Below, piece by piece: positions 8,485 to 16,611 of a stretch of DNA of 64,000 bases. The notes under the pieces were generated by a model. It worked only from the letters and a program-made list of their open reading frames with translations. It did no database searches and was not told the origin of the DNA. The position numbers were made by a program, and so were the translations under genes. How positions within the stretch are numbered: the stretch's first letter is position 1; the number at the start of each line of letters is the position of its first letter. Origin of the DNA: Aquisalimonas sp007126095 (GTDB lineage Bacteria; Pseudomonadota; Gammaproteobacteria; Nitrococcales; Aquisalimonadaceae); assembly GCF_048323695.1 (NCBI RefSeq), contig NZ_JBLWFT010000005.1:161128-225127 (forward strand), given 5' to 3'.

Positions 8485-10128
8485 TCAGGCAATGGAGGCC
8501 AGCCGCCGGGCCGGCGCGCCGGACGCCTCGCCATTGCGTATCAGTTCCGCGGCCCGCTCCGCCACGGCGGTCACGGGCGCGTTGGTATTGCCACTGACCA
8601 GCCGCGGAAACACCGAGGCATCCACGACCCGCAGCCCCTCCAGGCCGTGCACGCGCAGCGCCGGGTCCACCACGCTGTCGCTGTCACGCCCCATGCGGCA
8701 TGTCCCCACCGGGTGGTAGATGGTCTCGGCATGGGCCGCCACGTATCGCCGCAGCGCGGCCCGCCCCTGAACGCCGGGCCCCGGATCCAGCTCCATCTGG
8801 CCGATCTCCCGCAGGGGCGCGGCGGCGAGAATCTCCCGTGCATGCTCCAGGCCGTCCACCAGCCGCTCCAGGTCGTCCGGGGCTGCCAGGTAGTCGGGAT
8901 CGATCCGCGGTGGCGCGGCCGGATCGGATGAGGACAACCCCACCCGCCCGCGACTGGCCGGGCGCAGATGGCAGGTGCGCAGGGTGTAGCCGTAGCCGGT
9001 CATGGTCCGCCACAGAGAGAGTCCGTGGTTGTCCTCGATGGCCGGGATGAAATGCATCTGCAGGTCGGGCGTCGCGCAGTCCGGACGACTGGCCAGAAAC
9101 CCGCCCGCCTCGGCAACGTTCGAGCACAACTCGCCCCGGCGGTGGCGAACGTACTCCCACACCGCCCGCACACCACGCGGGAGATAGGACGGGTGGAACG
9201 ACAGACCGCGGCGATCGCGGCTGCGCCAGATGACGCTCACGTCCAGGTGGTCCTGCAGATTGGCGCCGACGCCGGACAGGGGATGGCGCACGGCAACACC
9301 GGCGCGCTCCAGTTCGAACGGGTCGCCGATGCCGGAGAGCTGCAGGATCTGCGGGGTGTTCACGGCGCCGGCGGCCAGCACCACCTCGCCATGCGCCCGC
9401 AGGGTGCGCTCCCGGCCGCGGCGACGGTAACGCACGCCGGTGACGCGATGCCCCTGCAGCTCCAGGCTCTGCACATGGGCGCCGGTGATCACCTGCAGGT
9501 TGGGCCGCTCCAGGGCCGGTCGCAGGTACGCCCAGGCGTTGCTGCAGCGGCGGCCATCCTCCTGCATCACGTGGTACAGCCCGACCCCGGCCTGCTCCGC
9601 GCCGTTGAAATCGGTATTGGCTGGATGGCCGGCGTTCACCGCAGCCTCGATGAACGCCTGACTGAGCGGGTTGACGCAGCATAGCGGCTCGACCGACAGC
9701 GGCCCGTCAGCGCCGTGCCAGGCGTCTGCGCCGTCGGCGAAGCGCTCGGAGGCCCGGAACCAGGGCAGCAGTGTCGACCAGTTCCAGCCGTCGGCGCCGT
9801 CCGCCTCCCAGGCGTCGTAATCCGCCGGCTGGCCCCGGGTGTAGCACATGGCGTTGATGGCGCTGCTGCCGCCCAGGGTCCGGCCCCGGGGCCAGAACAG
9901 GCGGCGACCGTCGAGGCGCGCCTGCGGCACGGTGTAGTAGGCCCAGTTGAAACGGCGGCTGCGCATCATGCCTGTGATGCCCATGGGCACACGGATCAGC
10001 GGATGCCAGTCCGACGGCCCCGCCTCCAGCAGACACACGCGCACGTCGGGATCCGCACTCAGGCGGTTGGCCAGCACGCAGCCCGCCGATCCACCGCCGA
10101 CGATGATGTAGTCCACCTGCCCGCTCAC
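8485..10128 (-). CDS. GMC-family FAD-dependent alcohol dehydrogenase
   Basis: Flavoprotein that oxidises an alcohol (choline- or long-chain-alcohol-dehydrogenase-like). The 547 aa carry an N-terminal FAD motif DYIIVGGGSAGCVLANRLS, the GMC signature region WPRGRTLGGSSAINAMCY, and the catalytic His in IYHPVGTCRMG near the C-terminus, followed by SGNTNAPVTAVAERAAELI. It forms a two-gene unit with the aldehyde dehydrogenase encoded after it. True choline dehydrogenase is possible because sarcosine genes lie nearby, but the closest look is to generic AlkJ/BetA-like enzymes, so the substrate is left open. Confidence 0.92.
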   Translation of the reverse strand: MSGQVDYIIVGGGSAGCVLANRLSADPDVRVCLLEAGPSDWHPLIRVPMGITGMMRSRRFNWAYYTVPQARLDGRRLFWPRGRTLGGSSAINAMCYTRGQPADYDAWEADGADGWNWSTLLPWFRASERFADGADAWHGADGPLSVEPLCCVNPLSQAFIEAAVNAGHPANTDFNGAEQAGVGLYHVMQEDGRRCSNAWAYLRPALERPNLQVITGAHVQSLELQGHRVTGVRYRRRGRERTLRAHGEVVLAAGAVNTPQILQLSGIGDPFELERAGVAVRHPLSGVGANLQDHLDVSVIWRSRDRRGLSFHPSYLPRGVRAVWEYVRHRRGELCSNVAEAGGFLASRPDCATPDLQMHFIPAIEDNHGLSLWRTMTGYGYTLRTCHLRPASRGRVGLSSSDPAAPPRIDPDYLAAPDDLERLVDGLEHAREILAAAPLREIGQMELDPGPGVQGRAALRRYVAAHAETIYHPVGTCRMGRDSDSVVDPALRVHGLEGLRVVDASVFPRLVSGNTNAPVTAVAERAAELIRNGEASGAPARRLASIA

Positions 10129-10218
10129 GCCGCGTTTCCCCTTCCGATATCGCCGCGTCCGGCAGCGGCCGTGGTTCCAGTGTACGTCACCGCCCGGACC
10201 GCGGATTGAATCAGGCGG

Positions 10219-10965
10219 TCATCCCTCCTTGCCGGCGTAACGGTCCAGTACGGCCCGGGCCTCCTCGTGCTGGCTCTGTTCCACGAAGACCCGGCGGGCG
10301 GTGGCGTCGCCCGGTTCCGCGCCGTCCTGGATCATGGGCTGGAAGAAGCGCTTGGTGGCGGCCACAGGTCCAGCCGGCAGGGCGGCCAGCTCGCCGGCGA
10401 TGTCCATGGCGTTGGACAGGGTCTCGCCGGACGGCACCCGGTAGTCGGCCACACCCAGCCGCAGGGCATCGGCGCCCAGGAAGCGCTCGAACCCCCAGGT
10501 CAGCCGCCGGGCGGTCACCGGACCGACCCGGGCCGCCAGGGTGGTCAGCCCCCAGGGCGGCAGGAATCCGTTGGGCACCTCGGCCAGGTTCCAGATGGTG
10601 TCCTCGGCGGTCACCACCAAGTCGCAGCACACGGCGAGCACGAAACCGCCGCCGAAGGCGTGCCCTTCCACGGCGGCGATCACCGGCGTATCCATGAGCC
10701 CGATCCGCCGCGTCATGGCACCGGGCAGGCGCTGGTGCTCGGCCAGCTCCTGCGAGTCACAGCGCCCCATCTCCTTGAGATCACTGCCGGCACAGAACCC
10801 CGGCGGTGCGCCGGTGAGCACGATGGCACGCACCTCCGGATCGTACTCCAGGGATGCAAACGCCTCGTCCAGGGCCACGGTCAGCCCGGTGGACAGCGCA
10901 TTGCGCTGAGCCGGCCGGTTCATGGTGACGATGGCCACGGGGCCATCACGATCCAGATCAATCAC
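10219..10965 (-). CDS. enoyl-CoA hydratase/isomerase family protein
   Basis: Crotonase-fold protein of 248 aa acting on an acyl-CoA. Oxyanion-hole regions are visible as FCAGSDLKEMG and the HAFGGGFVLAVCCDLV helix. Two hydratase Glu residues are not obvious in the usual places, so isomerase or another crotonase activity is possible. The start overlaps the end of the TPP-enzyme gene by 4 nt, showing translational coupling. With the TPP enzyme it forms a unit downstream of the CoA-transferase. The pathway is not recognised. Confidence 0.87.
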   Translation of the reverse strand: MIDLDRDGPVAIVTMNRPAQRNALSTGLTVALDEAFASLEYDPEVRAIVLTGAPPGFCAGSDLKEMGRCDSQELAEHQRLPGAMTRRIGLMDTPVIAAVEGHAFGGGFVLAVCCDLVVTAEDTIWNLAEVPNGFLPPWGLTTLAARVGPVTARRLTWGFERFLGADALRLGVADYRVPSGETLSNAMDIAGELAALPAGPVAATKRFFQPMIQDGAEPGDATARRVFVEQSQHEEARAVLDRYAGKEG

Positions 10966-12506
10966 AGCACCACCTCCAGCAAACGCGGACCGGGCTCGCG
11001 CATGGCCGCGGCAAAGTGTGTATTGAACGCCTCGATAGTCTCGATGCGGTGCGCCTCGACGCCCATGCCCGTTGCCAGTGAGACCCAGTCCAGGTCCGGG
11101 TCTCCAATGTTCATGAGCTGGCGGGCGCTCTCCCCCACCTCACCCAGCCCAAGGCGCTGGAACTCGTTGTGCAGGATACGGTAGCTGCGGTTGGCGTAGA
11201 CCACCACAGTGGTATCCAGCCGCTCCCGCGCCATGGTCCACAGGGACTGGACGTTGTACATGCCCGCACCATCGGCCTGCAGACACAGCACCTGGCGGTC
11301 CGGGCACGCCACCGCCGCGCCGATGGCCATGGGCAGCCCGCCCCCCAGGGCGCCGCCGGTGAGGGACAGCCAGTCGTGGGGCGGGCAGCCGGCGGTGGCC
11401 TCCGGGAGTCCGCCGCGGGAGGTCACCGCCTCGTCGGCGACGATGGCGTGCTCCGGCAGCAACGCGGCGACGCTCTGGCCCACACTCTCCGGGCTCAGCT
11501 CCCCAGTGGCCGGCTCCGGGACGGCAAGAGGCTGAATCGAGGCGCTGTCCTCGCGGGCGCCAAGCATATCGCAGAGCGCCTCCAGGGCGGCCACGGCGTC
11601 GTCCCCCGGAGCGGCCAGGGTGTGAATGGCGCAGCTCTCCGGAGTCAGCCAGCTCGGCTGGTCCGGATAGGCGAAAAACCCCACCGGCGGCACCGTCTCT
11701 ACCAGCACCAGGTGCCGGGCCTCCCGGAGCAGCGCCGCCCCCTGGTCGGGATAGCGTGGAAACCGCTGAATCGGACTCCGCCCGGCACCCCGCTCGAGCC
11801 GGGCGGTAAAGGTATCGGCCAGCACCGTGGCGCCGGTGGTGGCGGCGATCCGGCTCGCGGCGTGCAGGCCGTCGGCCCGCACCGCAGCGCCGTTCATGAG
11901 CATGACCACGGGTTCGCCGGATGCCAGCACCCGCGCCACGGCCTCCAGGGCGGCCGGGTCCACGGAGGGCCGCCGCGGGCGCTGCACCGGCGGTGCGGGG
12001 TCGTCCGCCTCCCCCCAACTGCAGTCGGCCGGCAGGATCAGGCTGGCGATCTGCCCCGGCGGGCCGTAAGCGGCCTTGACCGCGGCCCGGGTATCCGCCG
12101 CCAGCAGGCGCGGCGAGGCGCAGGTCCGCAGCCAGCCGGATACCGGACGTGCGTAGGCTTCCACATCGGAGGCAAGCGGGGTTTCGTACTGACGGTGCCA
12201 GGTGGCGTGTTCGCCCACCACGTTGACGACGGGTGTGCGTGCGCGCATGGCGTTATGGAGCTGGGAGAGCCCGTTGCCAAGCCCCGGCCCCAGATGGAAC
12301 AGCGTCGCGGCCGGCTTGTCGGCCATGCGCGCATAGCCGTCGGCGGCGCCGGCCACGACACCCTCGAACAGGCCCAGCACCGGGCGCATCCCGCGCACCC
12401 GGTCCAGAGCGGCGACAAAGTGCATCTCGGACGTGCCCGGATTGGCGAAACAGGTATCCACCCCGGCGTTCATCAGGGTGCGCAACAGCGTCTCGGCCCC
12501 GTTCAT
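10962..12506 (-). CDS. thiamine-diphosphate-dependent enzyme, acetolactate-synthase-like
   Basis: 514-aa member of the acetolactate synthase/benzoylformate decarboxylase superfamily. The N-terminal Pyr domain has NPGTSEMHFVAAL and the catalytic-type Glu in GLFEGVVAGAADGYARM; the C-terminal PP domain has the TPP/Mg motif in modified form (QADGAGMYNVQSLW, with Ala for the usual first Gly of GDG). A small regulatory subunit is absent nearby and the length is short for true acetolactate synthase (about 560), so a decarboxylase or lyase on a dedicated substrate is more likely. Operon partners are an enoyl-CoA hydratase and probably the CoA-transferase. Confidence 0.85.
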   Translation of the reverse strand: MNGAETLLRTLMNAGVDTCFANPGTSEMHFVAALDRVRGMRPVLGLFEGVVAGAADGYARMADKPAATLFHLGPGLGNGLSQLHNAMRARTPVVNVVGEHATWHRQYETPLASDVEAYARPVSGWLRTCASPRLLAADTRAAVKAAYGPPGQIASLILPADCSWGEADDPAPPVQRPRRPSVDPAALEAVARVLASGEPVVMLMNGAAVRADGLHAASRIAATTGATVLADTFTARLERGAGRSPIQRFPRYPDQGAALLREARHLVLVETVPPVGFFAYPDQPSWLTPESCAIHTLAAPGDDAVAALEALCDMLGAREDSASIQPLAVPEPATGELSPESVGQSVAALLPEHAIVADEAVTSRGGLPEATAGCPPHDWLSLTGGALGGGLPMAIGAAVACPDRQVLCLQADGAGMYNVQSLWTMARERLDTTVVVYANRSYRILHNEFQRLGLGEVGESARQLMNIGDPDLDWVSLATGMGVEAHRIETIEAFNTHFAAAMREPGPRLLEVVL

Positions 12507-12591
12507 GGTCTCTCCCCCTCGTGCGTCGTAATGGTGTTATTGCACCATCTGACCGCAACCACGCAGCGCGGTCAAAACCCGGGGGGCATCT

Positions 12592-13812
12592 TCAGCCGAT
12601 CACGCCCTTCTCCCGGAGCACCGCAATGGCCTCCCCGGAGTATTGCAGCACGTCACGGAGAATGGCGTCAGTCTGTTCGCCGAGCCGGGGTGCCGGGCGG
12701 CTGCTGTCCAGGGGCGTCGCGGAATAGCGGATGGGGTTGGCCACGGCCGGCACGCGGCCCAGTTCCGGGTGCTCCGTGGCCGTCTGCATGCCCCGGGCCT
12801 GGATCTGCGGGTCGGCGAAAACGCGGTCGATGGTGTTCACGGGGCCGCTGGGGACACCGGCGGCCTTCAGTTCGGCCAGCCAGTCGTCGGTGGTCCGGGT
12901 GCGGAACACGGCGGCCAGCTCCGGAATCAGCACCTGGCGATGGGCGACGCGCGCGGCATTGGTCGCATAGGCGGCATCCGCCGGCAGATCGGGCCGACCC
13001 ATGACGTCGCACAGCCGCCGGAACTGGTCGTCGTTGCCCACGGTGAGCACCAGGTAGCCATCCCGGGTGGGAAAGGTCTGGTAGGGCACGATGTTGGGGT
13101 GGGCGTTGCCCATGCGCCCGGGCACCTGGCCGCCCACCAGGTAATTCATGGCCTGGTTGGCGAGGGTCGCCACCTGCACGTCCAGCAGCGCCAGATCGAT
13201 GTGCTGCCCCTCGCCGGTGCGCTCCCGGTGTGCCAGGGCGCCAAGGCTGGCCACGGTGGCGTACATGCCGGTGAGAATGTCGGTCAGCGCCACCCCCACC
13301 TTGGTGGGCTCGCCCCCGTCAGCATCCGGGGCGCCGGTGATGCTCATGAGCCCGCCCATTGCCTGGAGCAGGAAATCGTATCCGGCCCGCTCGCTGTAGG
13401 GGCCGGTCTGACCGAAGCCGGTAATGGAGCAGTAGATCAGGCCGGGGTTCACCGCCTGCAGGCTGGCGTAATCCAGCCCGTACCGGGCCAGCCCGCCCAC
13501 CTTGTAGTTCTCCAGCAGGATGTCGCTGCGCGCCGCCAGCTCCCGCACCAGCGCCTGGCCTTCCGGGCGGGTGATGTCGATGGCCACGGACTGCTTGCCG
13601 CGGTTGGCGGAAAGATAGTAAGCGGATTCGGCCGGGTTGCCGTCGGTGTCATGCAGGTGGGGTGGCCCCCAGCCGCGGGTATCGTCACCCCGTCCGGGGC
13701 GCTCGACCTTGATCACCTGGGCCCCCAGATCGGCGAACAGCTGCCCGGCCCAGGGGCCGGCGAGGATGCGGCTGAGGTCCAGTACGCGGATGTGGTCGAG
13801 GACGGCGGGCAT
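12592..13812 (-). CDS. CaiB/BaiF family (class III) CoA-transferase
   Basis: Moves CoA between carboxylic acids without a free thioester intermediate pool. 406 aa from the ATG at 13812, preceded by GGGAG; longer upstream extensions are low-quality sequence. Family marks: RVLDLSRILAGPWAGQLFADLGA at the N-terminus (partly quoted: RILAGPWAGQ), VIKVERPGRGDDTR, NRGKQS and the catalytic Asp in HIDLALLDVQ. It lies 85 nt upstream of the TPP-enzyme gene, so it may activate the acid made or used by that enzyme. Confidence 0.92.
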   Translation of the reverse strand: MPAVLDHIRVLDLSRILAGPWAGQLFADLGAQVIKVERPGRGDDTRGWGPPHLHDTDGNPAESAYYLSANRGKQSVAIDITRPEGQALVRELAARSDILLENYKVGGLARYGLDYASLQAVNPGLIYCSITGFGQTGPYSERAGYDFLLQAMGGLMSITGAPDADGGEPTKVGVALTDILTGMYATVASLGALAHRERTGEGQHIDLALLDVQVATLANQAMNYLVGGQVPGRMGNAHPNIVPYQTFPTRDGYLVLTVGNDDQFRRLCDVMGRPDLPADAAYATNAARVAHRQVLIPELAAVFRTRTTDDWLAELKAAGVPSGPVNTIDRVFADPQIQARGMQTATEHPELGRVPAVANPIRYSATPLDSSRPAPRLGEQTDAILRDVLQYSGEAIAVLREKGVIG

Positions 13813-13854
13813 GACGGGGCTCCCGGGTAACAGGGGTAAGATGCCTAACCAGAA

Positions 13855-13878
13855 GCGGGGCACCCTAGGGCGCCCCGC
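13855..13878 (-). terminator. possible terminator hairpin after etfA
   Basis: A 7-bp perfect GC stem (GCGGGGC at 13855-13861 with GCCCCGC at 13872-13878) follows the etfA stop on the minus strand. Only a weak T-containing tract follows, so it may be a partial terminator or a simple stability hairpin. Confidence 0.35.
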
Positions 13879-13906
13879 TGTCAGCATACCGCAGGTTCCG
13901 GCACGC

Positions 13907-14839
13907 TCAGTCGAGCGCCTTGGAGAACTCCGGCACCGCCTCGAACAGATCCGCCACCAGGCCGTAGTCGGCCACCTCGAAGATCGGGGCCTCCTCGTCC
14001 TTGTTGATGGCAACGATCACCTTGGAGCCTTCCATGCCGGCCAGGTGCTGGATGGCACCGGAGATGCCCACGGCGATATAGAGGTCCGGGGCCACGATCT
14101 TGCCGGTCTGGCCGACCTGGTAATCGTTGGGCACGAAGCCGGCGTCCACCGCGGCGCGGGAGGCGCCCAGGGCGGCGTTCAGCTTGTCGGCGACCTCTTC
14201 GAGGATCTTGAAGTTCTCGCCACTGCCCATGCCGCGACCACCGGAGACCACGATCTTGGCGGAGGTCAGCTCCGGACGGTCGGACTTGGTCAGCTCCTGG
14301 CTGACGAAGTCGGCCACGGCGCTGTGATCCAGCACGTCCACCTGCTCGACGCTGGCGGAGCCACCCTCGGCGGCGGCCGGCTCGAACGCCGTCGGCCGCA
14401 CCGTGATCACCTTGGTGCCGTCGGTGGCCTGCACCGTCGCCATGGCGTTACCGGCGTAGATGGGCCGGGTGAAGGTGTCTTCCGACTCCACCGCGGTGAT
14501 GTCGGACACCTGGGCCACATCCAGCAGCGCGGCGACCCGCGGCATGAAATTCTTGCCGAAAGTGGTGGCCGGCGCCAGCACGTGGCCATAGTCACCGGCG
14601 ATGTGCGCCACCAGGCTGGAGAGGTCCTCAGCCAGGCCGTGCTCATAGTGCGCGGCGTCGGCGACACGGACCTTGGTCACGCCGTCGATCTTCGCTGCAG
14701 CCTCACCCACGGCGCCGCAATCCTTGCCGGCGACCAGCACGTGCACGTCGCTGCCGATGGCCCTGGCGGCACTCACGGTACCCAGCGTCGACGACCCCAG
14801 ATGCGCGTTGTCATGTTCTGCTACGACGAGAATGGTCAT
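13907..14839 (-). CDS. etfA: electron transfer flavoprotein alpha subunit
   Basis: FAD-binding subunit (310 aa, normal length) of the soluble ETF that takes electrons from acyl-CoA and N-methyl-amine dehydrogenases to ETF-quinone oxidoreductase. The C-terminal FAD domain is clear: SGGRGMGSGENF, GASRAAVDAGF, YQVGQTGKIVAPDLYIAVG, SGAIQHLAGM and VAINKDEEAPIFEVADYG. It begins directly after the etfB stop (14840), as is typical of etfBA operons. Likely electron donors in this window are the acyl-CoA dehydrogenases at 30.8-35.1 kb. Confidence 0.97.
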   Translation of the reverse strand: MTILVVAEHDNAHLGSSTLGTVSAARAIGSDVHVLVAGKDCGAVGEAAAKIDGVTKVRVADAAHYEHGLAEDLSSLVAHIAGDYGHVLAPATTFGKNFMPRVAALLDVAQVSDITAVESEDTFTRPIYAGNAMATVQATDGTKVITVRPTAFEPAAAEGGSASVEQVDVLDHSAVADFVSQELTKSDRPELTSAKIVVSGGRGMGSGENFKILEEVADKLNAALGASRAAVDAGFVPNDYQVGQTGKIVAPDLYIAVGISGAIQHLAGMEGSKVIVAINKDEEAPIFEVADYGLVADLFEAVPEFSKALD

Positions 14840-15589
14840 TTAGATCACCTTCGCTTCGTTCTTGAGCTTGTCCACCAGCTCGGCCACATCCGCGACCTTG
14901 ACGCCACCCTGGCGCTTCGGCGGCTCGGACACCTTCACCGTCTTCAGCCGCGGCGTGGTATCCACGCCCAGGTCGGCGGGGGACAGCGTGTCCAGCTGCT
15001 TTTTCTTGGCCTTCATGATATTGGGCAGCTTGGCGTAACGCGGCTCGTTGAGGCGCAGGTCGGTGGTGACGACCGCCGGCAGCTTCAGGGAGACCGTCTC
15101 GGCACCGCCGTCGATCTCGCGGGTGACCTGGACCTTGCCGTCCTGCAGATCCACTGCGGAGGCGAACGTACCCTGGCCCCAGCCCATGAGCGCAGCGAAC
15201 ATCTGACCGGTCTGGTTGGCGTCGTCGTCAATGGCCTGCTTGCCAAGGACTACCATGTCCGGGTTTTCCTTCTCGGCCAGGGCCTTGAGCAGCTTGGCAA
15301 CCGCCAGCGGCTCCAGCTCGTCGTCGGTTTCCACAAGAATGCCGCGGTCACCGCCCATGGCCAGCGCCGTACGGATGGTCTCCTGGCACTGGCTCACGCC
15401 CATGGACACCACGACAACCTCTTCTGCGACGCCTTTCTCCTTGAGTCGCACCGCCTCTTCGACGGCGATCTCATCGAAGGGGTTCATGGACATCTTGACG
15501 TTGGCGGTTTCTACGCCGCTGCCGTCCGCCTTCACGCGGACTTTCACGTTGTAGTCCACCACGCGCTTCACAGGCACCAGAATCTTCAT
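14840..15589 (-). CDS. etfB: electron transfer flavoprotein beta subunit
   Basis: AMP-binding partner of EtfA; 249 aa from the ATG at 15589 (MKILVPVKRVVDYN, preceded by GGAG), which is the family's usual N-terminus; the longer reading from 15625 is rejected. Marks: SMNPFDEIAVEEAVRLKE, GKQAIDDDANQTGQM and the conserved ETF-beta recognition-loop region ATDLRLNEPRYAKLPNIMKA (quoted in part: RLNEPRYAKLPNIMKAKKK). It forms an operon with etfA. A palindrome at 15697-15713 upstream may bind a PsrA-like fatty-acid regulator. Confidence 0.97.
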   Translation of the reverse strand: MKILVPVKRVVDYNVKVRVKADGSGVETANVKMSMNPFDEIAVEEAVRLKEKGVAEEVVVVSMGVSQCQETIRTALAMGGDRGILVETDDELEPLAVAKLLKALAEKENPDMVVLGKQAIDDDANQTGQMFAALMGWGQGTFASAVDLQDGKVQVTREIDGGAETVSLKLPAVVTTDLRLNEPRYAKLPNIMKAKKKQLDTLSPADLGVDTTPRLKTVKVSEPPKRQGGVKVADVAELVDKLKNEAKVI

Positions 15590-15696
15590 AACATCTCCGT
15601 TCTGCGTTGTGCGCTTGGCGAGCAATGGGTGTAAGCGGCCGCCGGGTCGAACCGTCCGTCATCTGCACCCGGCTGGCGGCATCAATATTCCGCTAT

Positions 15697-15713
15697 GCGA
15701 AACTCTGTTCCGC
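15697..15713. promoter_or_regulatory. palindrome resembling a PsrA-type operator upstream of etfBA
   Basis: GCGAAAC-TCT-GTTCCGC is a 17-bp inverted repeat with one mismatch pair, 108 bp before the etfB start. It resembles the GAAAC-spacer-GTTTC motif of PsrA, a TetR-family fatty-acid sensor known to control etf and beta-oxidation genes in pseudomonads. No promoter hexamers could be fixed around it. Assignment is by resemblance only. Confidence 0.35.
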
Positions 15714-15931
15714 TTAGGCCCGATGAGCATAGATAAGGGCCTGATCCGTGTCAAATTGCCCCCAACGGCGCGGGCAATCAAGAGCGATGTCACGGCCCAC
15801 CGGCGCCGCACCTTCGTACAGGACACGACACGCGTGTATTGTACAGAAAGTACGCACCTTGTCGCCCGTGCGGCACAAGGCCTCATCACGCACGACGCGA
15901 TTCAGGTGCGCTGCCCTCCCCCCTGCACACA

Positions 15932-15947
15932 TGTTATAGTGTTGCAA
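15932..15947 (+). promoter_or_regulatory. Zur-box-like site before zur
   Basis: TGTTATAGTGTTGCAA lies 22 bp upstream of the zur start. Its left half matches the gammaproteobacterial Zur half-site TGTTATA; its right half, read on the other strand, is TTGCAACA, which also recurs upstream of the porin-znu operon (TGCAACATT at 25876 and 25900). It would give zur autoregulation. Confidence 0.45.
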
Positions 15948-15968
15948 GTTGTTAGCGGGGGACGCCAC

Positions 15969-16475
15969 ATGGCTACCAATGTTGTTATGCCGTTCAAGCA
16001 CGCCGATCACGATCACGACCACTGCGTGGACGACGCTCTGGCGCGTGCGGAACAGCAGTGCACCGAGAACGGCGTTCGACTCACGACCATCCGGCGCCGC
16101 GTGCTGGAGCTGATCTGGCGCCGCCATGAACCCATCAAGGCGTACGACCTGCTGGACATGCTGCGGGCGGAGCGTCGCAGTGCAGCTCCGCCCACGGTAT
16201 ACCGCGCCCTGGATTTCCTTCTCGAGGAAGGGCTGATCCACCGCATCGAAAGCCTGAACGCCTATGTGGGCTGCGGTGACCCTCATCGCCCACACGTGGG
16301 TCAGTTCCTGATCTGTCAGCGCTGCAACGCCGTGGCCGAGCTCAATGACGGCGACGTCTATCAGGTGCTGACCAGCAAGGCGGAAGAACTGGGTTTTCAG
16401 GTCAACTCCCAGACCATCGAAATCAACGGCTTCTGCCCGGCGTGCCGCGACGTGCACTGCGCCGCCGGCAGCTGA
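15969..16475 (+). CDS. zur: Fur-family transcriptional regulator, zinc uptake regulator
   Basis: 168-aa repressor that binds DNA when zinc-loaded. Start at 15969 (GCGGGGGA upstream) gives MATNVVMPFKHADHDHDH, a His/Asp-rich tail before the winged helix. Winged-helix region RLTTIRRRVLELIWRRHEPI and PPTVYRALDFLLEEGLIHRI; metal region HRPHVGQFLICQRCNAVAEL with C-x-x-C; second pair FCPACRDVHC. The double CxxC pattern and the absence of the Fur HHDH run support Zur. Targets are likely itself and the porin-znuACB operon at 22-26 kb, because similar palindromes lie before both. Confidence 0.88.
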   Translation: MATNVVMPFKHADHDHDHCVDDALARAEQQCTENGVRLTTIRRRVLELIWRRHEPIKAYDLLDMLRAERRSAAPPTVYRALDFLLEEGLIHRIESLNAYVGCGDPHRPHVGQFLICQRCNAVAELNDGDVYQVLTSKAEELGFQVNSQTIEINGFCPACRDVHCAAGS

Positions 16476-16611
16476 TCTCCGACGCCGCCACTGACCGCGC
16501 GGTCGGCTTGCCCCTGACCGTCATCCGGCTTATCGTTGACGGTTAACGCCGGTAAGGGATTGCCGCTCCGAGCCGTTCACCCCCCATTCGTTCATGGAGA
16601 GTAACCACCCA

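Larger units (their letters stand above)
15590..15968. other. divergent intergenic region between etfB and zur
   Basis: 379 bp without a gene I can support. A plus-strand reading frame stays open from 15609 into zur, but lacks a credible start or family match. It holds the etfB-side palindrome (15697-15713) and the Zur-box-like site (15932-15947). Confidence 0.6.

Noticed and set aside
13637..15634. 665-codon plus-strand frame across etfA and etfB
   Set aside because: Antisense to the highly conserved etf genes; composition typical of a mirror frame.
15609..15968. In-frame N-terminal extension of zur
   Set aside because: It crosses the putative operator, has no ribosome site and is absent from the Fur-family fold.
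16493..16543. Inverted repeats GACCGCGCGGTC and ACCGTCA-N13-TGACGGT after zur as a terminator
   Set aside because: Stems are present but no T-tract follows, so they are not annotated as a terminator; an operator for the TolC gene is equally possible.
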